This document shows positions 57,208 to 64,000 of a stretch of 64,000 bases of DNA, in pieces. The notes under the pieces were generated by a model, which saw only the letters and a program-made list of their open reading frames with translations, was not told the origin of the DNA and searched no databases. This DNA comes from Pieris napi (Eukaryota; Arthropoda; Insecta; Lepidoptera; Pieridae): positions 11,092,001 to 11,156,000 of the forward strand of contig NC_062244.1 in NCBI RefSeq assembly GCF_905475465.1, in the 5' to 3' direction. Positions within the stretch are counted from its first letter, which is position 1, and each line of letters begins with the position of its first letter. A program made the position numbers and the translations under genes.

Positions 57208-57212
57208 TATAA

Positions 57213-58408
57213 TTATATAAATAATTAACATTATCTCCGCACTTCATGTACCTTGTGAATTTCTATTTAAACCAAGATTGTATAAGTGCTTAAATATTTA
57301 TAAAAGAGATTAAACGAAGACGAAATCCGCCTGTTAAAGCCACCTGAAGCGCGAACCGCAGGCATGACTCGTAAAATATTTAAATAACAACTTTATTCAG
57401 AATTACATTAAGTTTCGTGTTTGAAGTCATAAATTCTTTATATACTTTGCTGAGATAGTAAAATCTTGACTACCCAAATACTTTCAAAAACCGATATATT
57501 ATTCGAATTCATGTTTTTAAGAATCAGTTGGGCAGTCTTTTGTGTGTTTAAAAAAAACAGCCTAAATTTCAAATAATGTAAGTTACTTATAATTTTAATT
57601 ACACACTTTTTATATCTGCTATCTATAATTAGCGCCTGTGCAATTGAACCCCACGGCCCAAAATTCTCTACTCCCTTTGGAGTCTTTGGATGAAAGACTC
57701 TAATATTATGTTAAAAAAATTGGAGCTGTTTTAAGGTGGAACCGTGATTTGAAAAATTTACTCTATACTACATAAAATGATTATGTAATTATAGTTATAA
57801 TATAGCTATTGGAATATTCAAATTCAAGTGAAATAAAGAATGAATATTTTCTATAGATATTTTAACAATATTTCTATTTTGTCATACCGGTATTTCCTGA
57901 ACGGAGTGAAATGGAGCGTGGACCGATACGAACATTTGACGTTAGCCGATATGTTGAACTGAGTTTGCGTTTATCGTTATAAACGATTTTATAACATGGC
58001 TTTGCAATGTTTTATTAACTTTGTATTTTTTTTTAATTTTATTTACATTTAATATACATATATACGAAACAGGTTACATACGCTATTAAGCTTATCGCTA
58101 GTATGTAAAATTAAAAAAAAGAAAATAAACTTTAATTTAAAAAAATATTATTAAAATGTAAAAGCTAATCTAAGGGTAAAAATTAATATATATAAGTAGC
58201 TAATTACAAGGCAGAAGAGAAATGATCAAAAAGAAAATTCTTAAATAAATTTAAAGACAGCTCGTCTGATATCAACAGGTAATTTAACTTTGTATTTTTA
58301 ATAAGGGTGATAAAACATAGTATCAAGATATTTTACAAGATGAAAGTAATTAATGTAAATTAAACCGTCTTCAATTACCTGTCAACTGAATTTACAATTA
58401 TATACCTA
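57213..58408. other. No recognisable gene or element
   Basis: AT-rich DNA between two Helitron copies; nothing else recognised. Confidence 0.4.
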
Positions 58409-58750
58409 CTAGCTGACCCGGCAAAAGTTTGTTTTGCCATTTATATTATATTATTTCTAGGAAAAATTTTTTTAGTTCAATAAAACTATCTAGAAGAAAA
58501 TAGGGGTTGATCGTAAATGAGTGAAAATTAGGGGTTGTATTTATTTTTGTATGCTGTATCACAAAAAATACAATAATTTTTTTTTTCTAAAAAATTAAAA
58601 AAAAATGTTTGGTGTGGACACCCCTTATTAGTTAGGGGTTTGAAAGATATGTAGCCAATTCTCAGACTTACTGAATATGCATAAAAAAAATCATAAGAAT
58701 CGGTCGAGCCGTTTCGGAGGAGTATTTGTAGAACATTGTGACACGAGCTT
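58409..58750 (-). mobile_element. Helitron-type element, reverse
   Basis: CTAGCTGACCCGGCAAAAGT at the left (reversed 3' end), AATCGGTCGAGCCGTTTCGG and CATTGTGACACGAG at the right; same family as 56886-57207 in the opposite orientation. Confidence 0.7.
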
Positions 58751-59040
58751 GTGATTTCTCGAAGCGCAAAAAACTCTTATGTGCTTTTGTTTTTGCTTAG
58801 TGGCGTGTATTTTTTTCATTTACAGGAATAAAGGAATAATAGGTGCCATATGTCTAATTCCTACCAATCCCTGGACTACATCTGGGGGACAGGAATGTTG
58901 GGATTTGGAGGAGGTCTTTGCTAAAAAAGGTCATACAGATACTTAATAACTATGAGATGATCTAAATATGTTTAAGGGTAAAAGTATCTGAAATAAAAGC
59001 TATTATTATTGTTATATACATACAAGATTTCTTAAATATT

Positions 59041-59282
59041 AATGCGTGATTCATGTCTGAGGTCGTAGGTTCGGACCCGACTGGGCACCAATGGACTCTC
59101 TGTCTTTATACCCATTTTATACTCGCTCTGTGAAAGAAAACATCGTGAGAAAACCGGTACTTAGACCAAAAAAGTCAAGCTTGTATCAGGGTCAGAAGCC
59201 TGATCACATTCCTATTAAGAAAAAAATGACGAAACAGATACATAAATCTGAGCCCAGACCTAAAAAAAGATAGCGCCACTGG
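59041..59282 (+). mobile_element. SINE-1, head partly lost
   Basis: GAGGTCGTAGGTTCGGACCC (B-box), GAAAACATCGTGAGAAAACC, end ATAGCGCCACTGG. Confidence 0.7.
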
Positions 59283-60034
59283 TTTTTAGCCTTCGAAAAA
59301 TTTGAAGGCACTTAAAAAATTTGTCATCGTATTTTAAGTCTAAATTTTTAAATAATTCCAGCATTATTACATATACATACAATCTCATAACCTCTTTTTT
59401 GAGGTAAAATTTGTGTTTATGTTTATTTGTGACAAAAGGCAAAATGTATAAATAAAATCATTTTGTTTAGCTTTTCTTATTTATGTATTTGCGCCTTGCG
59501 ATATTTATCTAAGAAGTTCTACGAATAATATGTTTGCAAATGGCCCCGTATTTCGATATGATTTGTATTCTGATGGAGAAATATGGTCTAAGTTGTTGCA
59601 ATACAACGTACAAGAAATTGAAAATAACGGATTTATTCTAATGAATATTTTTCTTCTAACATAATTATTATTCGTAAATGTAGATTTATTTGAAAAAAAT
59701 GCAAATTTAAGACATGTACGGTGGCTCACATCATTATATACAATCAAATGTAGTATCTCCAATTATATTGTGCATATAGTACATATAACAAATTTTAAAA
59801 GTTTGGTTTCTGGGGCAACGCAACAATTAAGTAATAATAATAATCTATAAAACTGTCTATCGTCGAAAACAATCGTGTTTTTATCTTCTGTTTTCTTCCT
59901 TTAAAGCGAATGAATACAAAACATTTGATACCTTTCGCTTATGTTTTCACATTTTTTTCTTTCTTCTTGTGTAACGAACAAACAAAAACTTTTTGTGGAA
60001 AGTTAATATCTTTTTGCTTTTCTCAGTGTATTGT
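59283..60034. other. No recognisable gene or element
   Basis: AT-rich; nothing recognised. Confidence 0.4.
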
Positions 60035-60145
60035 TTTTTTCTTTTTTTTTTAAATTTCTTTATTTTACAAAAAAAATATAATACAATCATAACAAGTTAC
60101 ATTAGCAAACCGCTGTGGTTTATATTCATGTAACCATAAATTCTT
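60035..60145. repeat. Interspersed repeat, second copy of the 53195 family
   Basis: GTTACATTAGCAAACCGCTG, then GTTTATATTCATGTAACCAT. Confidence 0.6.
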
Positions 60146-61115
60146 GTATAACGAAGTAAAAAAATGAATAAATAAATCAAATATAAAAATAGGGTTTCCG
60201 CCGAAGGTTTTCTTTTCAGTGATGTAAATAAATTTACTAAATAAAATAAGCTATTAGCATTATAATAAGCCGAACTAAGACTATCTTTTTGCGGTATTTT
60301 TGCTTATATTTTGCATCTGTATTAATTAACTGTGCTCTTTTCAGTGAAATGAAGTCAATAAATAAACTATTACTACACCATAAGCTTATATCTTACGCTC
60401 CTTCGACGGAATTATTGTTATGAATTCTTAACACGACAGTCGAAGTTTCCTCATCCGGTTCCGCTCAAAGCAATTCCTTTCTCATTGTACCCAAAATTCA
60501 AATAATCTGAGAGCCTCCAAAGCAATCTCTGTTGTCATCTCTTTTAATACTGTTAGCTGTTAAGGAGCTGTTGACATATAGTAAAACTAACTCTGTCTCT
60601 GTCCGTCAAATTGTGGTTACGCTGTGATAAAAAAGGCAGGTGAATACTTTAGTTCCAGTACAAAATTGATTTGTTTTTATGAATGAGGGGGTTAGTCAAT
60701 ATAGGATTTTATTATGTACAAAGTGTTGACAGATACAAAATGTAAGATGCCAATTGTATTAATGATAAATGCTTCTTCGAGTTTAGATTTTAATTATAGA
60801 ATAATTGTGAAAGAAAATAATAAAAATAGTTTTAGTATTTTTTTTACGCAGAACTGGACACACGATTGGCCACAACCCCACATGATTTTAATTGAGATGC
60901 GGCCTATTGGACGCCTGTCTGGAAGATGCCTATTCAACCGCCGCTAAAAAGAACCCATTTAAACTGACTCGGGAAGATGGAAGAGGGCAAGAACTCCACT
61001 CCTTTGCTATTTTTACAAGAATTCAAATCGATCCAGATCGTACAATGCGAAACCTAGTTATGTCAACAACAAAGAGGTGAAACCTGCGTGCTTCTATATG
61101 ACCTTTAAAAAAAAT
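60146..61115. other. No supportable host gene
   Basis: Two overlapping short frames (60714-60947, 60892-61080) follow a splice-acceptor-like T-rich ACGCAG at about 60852. No family mark is visible, so a coding call is not made. Confidence 0.35.
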
Positions 61116-61372
61116 CAGTGGCGCTACAACTTTTTAGGTCTGGTCTTCAGATTTCTGAATCTGTTCCAAGATCATTTGTTAATCTAATAGGCAAGTTGGT
61201 GATCAGCCTCCTGTGCCAGATGGTGTATCAGTCGACGTTTCCTCACGTTGTTTTCCTTCACCGTTCGAGCGATTGTTGAATGCGCACATAGAAAGTCCAT
61301 TGGTGCACAGCCGGGGATCGAACCTACAACCTCAGTGATGATACACGCTGAAGCCACTCGGCCAACACTGCT
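61116..61372 (-). mobile_element. SINE-1
   Basis: CAGTGGCGCTACAACTTTTT, GGGGATCGAACCTACAACCT and GCCACTCGGCCAACACTGCT head. Confidence 0.85.
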
Positions 61373-62029
61373 AAACCTACCTACATTACCTATAATTCTC
61401 CCAAAATAGATGCTTTTAACATTTCGGTGAAGCAGTTACGCAGAAAAGTTGCTTTGTAAACAGATCTAGCAAATTAAAAACCAGTCAATAACTGACGTTC
61501 CCGTTGTTGGAAATTAATTTCATACTTACAATAAAACCACAATCGTTTGAACTCGAGTTGGAATCGAATGGTAATCAATATAACAGTGTCCAACTACTGT
61601 TTGCACTGGTCTCCGGAATATGCAATTTAATTGCAATCGACTGAGCATGGCGGTAACTTGATTTGGAGGTATCGAAAAATGCCAATTTAATGAGAAATTT
61701 TGCAGGTATGGCTGAACCAATGAAGTGATTGGTCTTTGGACTTCATTTGAAAACAAACGTTTTATTGTTGTTGGATTTCTATTTGACCATAGTTTAACTT
61801 AATTAATTTTCTATTAATACAAGTTATTTTTTAAAGTACACAAAACCGTATTCTTAATTTTAAAAAATATGGGAACAAATACTTGACAAAACCAAACGCT
61901 TTTGTAATATAATAAAGATATATTATACATATATACACAATACACATATATTAACTTTCAAAAGATACGCTATTACCAATTTATAACTTTTATTGTTTCG
62001 ACAGGAATCTTAAATTTAAAACTAAAATA

Positions 62030-62346
62030 ATGTATTAAAATGGATATTTAACATGAGAATAATCCAATAGCACTACTTACAGTCTCTATTAAGGGGACCT
62101 CTGTTCTTGTGTACTATCCAATGTTTAGCTCTTAAAACTAACTTTTTTTCATACATGTTTCTTTACATCATGGAAAATTAACTCCTAACTTAAGACCAAT
62201 AAGTAATTTTAGTCCAACCTAATTTACTAAAAAAGATTTTTAACATAAGAAAGTGAGTCTCTATAAAAAGGAAGATACTCTGTTCTTGTGTTCTATTTTT
62301 TCACTCACTGTTTGGCACTTAATAATAACGTGCACTAACACTTCAC
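62030..62346. repeat. Two tandem copies of the 48480 repeat family
   Basis: CACTACTTACAGTCTCTATT (near 62075) and AAGTGAGTCTCTATAAAAAG with TTTTTCACTCACTGTTTGGC (near 62255-62315). Confidence 0.55.
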
Positions 62347-64000
62347 TCATTCGAAAGATTTTAAATGGTTGACACTGATATTAACTCTATAAATTATATA
62401 CGTATAGAAAATTTGTGTGAACCAGAAAGAAAATCTATATGTAAATATATACTGTAAGAGATTTTCTTTATTTTTCTATTTGTAACTCCAAACACTGGAT
62501 CGATTTCTTAGTCCATATTATATAAAAAATATCCAGCCAGGATGGATATAGGTATGAGATAAAGAAAATTGCATTAGTTAAACCTTTTTATTGGAACGTA
62601 CACGATTTCGGGAGATAAAAATAACAAATTCTATTGTAAGAAAAATATCAGGGGTGGAAACCGGTAGGAAGCATCAATCAAAGCCTCATGACAGATTCAC
62701 AGGAAACATATTATGAAGGAAACTTCGTGTAATTTTTCTTATTGCACTGATAGTTCGTATTTATATCATACAGTATTTTTTTATCATTTCATTGAAATTT
62801 TAACTTATGATTCAATACTGATTTCGTGTGAGAGACAAACGCATGTTTAATTTATCATAATAGGCATGTGGTTAACCGTCCGTGACCAAAGATCATCGAT
62901 TTTATATGAGACATACAGTTTTAGATCCAAAAAGCCAAAAGGCGAAAATACTTTCTCTTTGCTTCCTATAGAAGCAAGTGTGCACATAAATATAGTTAAA
63001 AGCAGAGTTCGAACACACCACTTCGAGGTTTACACGCCTCTTAATATTATAAAATTAGAAGGGAATATGTGTATTACAATTAATGGGAAAACTTATGAAA
63101 TAAAAAGCTAAGATAAACCAGCTACAACCATTAACTCGGCAGCGTTGGCTCATTAGTGTTGGAACTAACACAATTTAAGTTTCGTTTTCATACATGTTCT
63201 GTACTAATTCAGAGGGCACGGCAGTGCGACCGCCAAGTCGAGTAAAAAAGCGTCACGGCCGTGCTATTCTTTTCTCGAAGCAGTTTAGGTCACTTTCGAC
63301 TCCCCATAACTTCGTTGTGGATAAAATTAGACGCCTGAATTTTCAGTTACCAAGCAGGGATTATATATTTATTTATTATTATTTATTAACACTTCGTTGC
63401 ATACAGAAATATTAACTTGGAAAAAGTAACAGAGAGTGGTGTAAGTTGTGCAAGCTAATTTGACACATTTTGGGACCTGATCTAGATGAACTGTGAAGAA
63501 CTGACGCAAAAATGTGTTTATTAAGATATAATTATTTATTTCGTCATTCTACAGCTAACAAAACATATATATAAAAACTAACAATTACACTAATTATTAA
63601 ATAAACAATACAAAAAGGATAAAACATTTGCCAAATTGAAGAAACAATAAAAAATATTCAATACATTTAACTAAGTAATACCTAATTTGGTTGTGATGGT
63701 GTTGCTGTATGTATGTGAAGGTGTGCATGTGGGGTATGCTCGTGATGCAGGTGATTTTGGGCTATGGATATTCTTAATACTCCTTTTAAGCATAATCCGC
63801 GATAGCTTAAACAAGTCAAGGCTGTAATATACAGGCTCGATACAAACTGAGGTTTTTTTAGTTATTAATAGAGAGACATGATTTGACACTAGCACAACTT
63901 TTATTAATTTAATATTAAATTATTTTATACTTGAAAAAAACATTTATCGCATCAATTTATTAAGGTACAAAATACCTAGGTTCAATTTGCAATACCGCAA
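62347..64000. other. No supportable gene
   Basis: AT-rich to the right edge. Frames at 62866-63111 and 63194-63415 have no recognisable domain and no convincing splice context. Confidence 0.35.

Noticed and set aside
60714..61080. Possible exon after an ACGCAG acceptor-like site
   Set aside because: The two overlapping frames match no family I know and no partner exon was found. Kept only as an unexplained stretch.
62866..63111. 81-aa open frame near the right edge
   Set aside because: No domain or homologous repeat; cannot be supported without expression data.

Overview
The window comes from an AT-rich animal nuclear genome, most likely an insect and probably a moth or butterfly. The genes carry GT-AG introns. 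The DNA is full of tRNA-derived SINEs, LINE tails, Helitrons ending in CTAG, and palindromic MITEs of the kinds common in Lepidoptera. The order-level call is inference; no species is claimed.

Positions 1-30,000 hold one real gene on the + strand. I rebuilt it by hand as 25 exons (1724-1916 through 29808-29936). Every exon joins in phase, giving 1,880 codons and a stop at 29934-29936; the 5' end lies off the left edge. The protein is a concatenated cyclic-nucleotide-gated-type channel with four homologous repeats, each with S1-S6, a C-linker and a cyclic-nucleotide-binding domain (CNBD). Repeat I is seen only from the S4-S5 linker onward; repeats II, III and IV are complete. This is the layout of the CNGK (tetraKCNG) channels of sea urchin and fish sperm. 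Here none of the four pore loops has a G-Y-G or G-F-G filter, only repeat IV keeps an arginine-ladder S4, and the CNBDs are unequally degenerate. Repeat I/II coding is fused into one 2,166-bp exon, while repeats III and IV are split into small exons with shared intron positions.

The introns hold SINEs, LINE ends, a Helitron, MITEs, a 1.6-kb DNA transposon with alternating internal motifs (15044-16648), and a 5S rRNA pseudogene (17176-17270). Two copies of one MITE lie in opposite orientation in introns of the same gene.

The left edge (1-1498) is a hAT transposase remnant on the - strand, split by a 718-bp TIR element with a TAA duplication. From 30 to 64 kb I found no host gene that I can support. 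That stretch is transposon debris: SINEs of three tRNA-derived families, LINE 3' ends, six copies (with the introns) of a hairpin MITE, Helitron copies, and a Harbinger-type element that inserted into another copy of itself (47065-48278).
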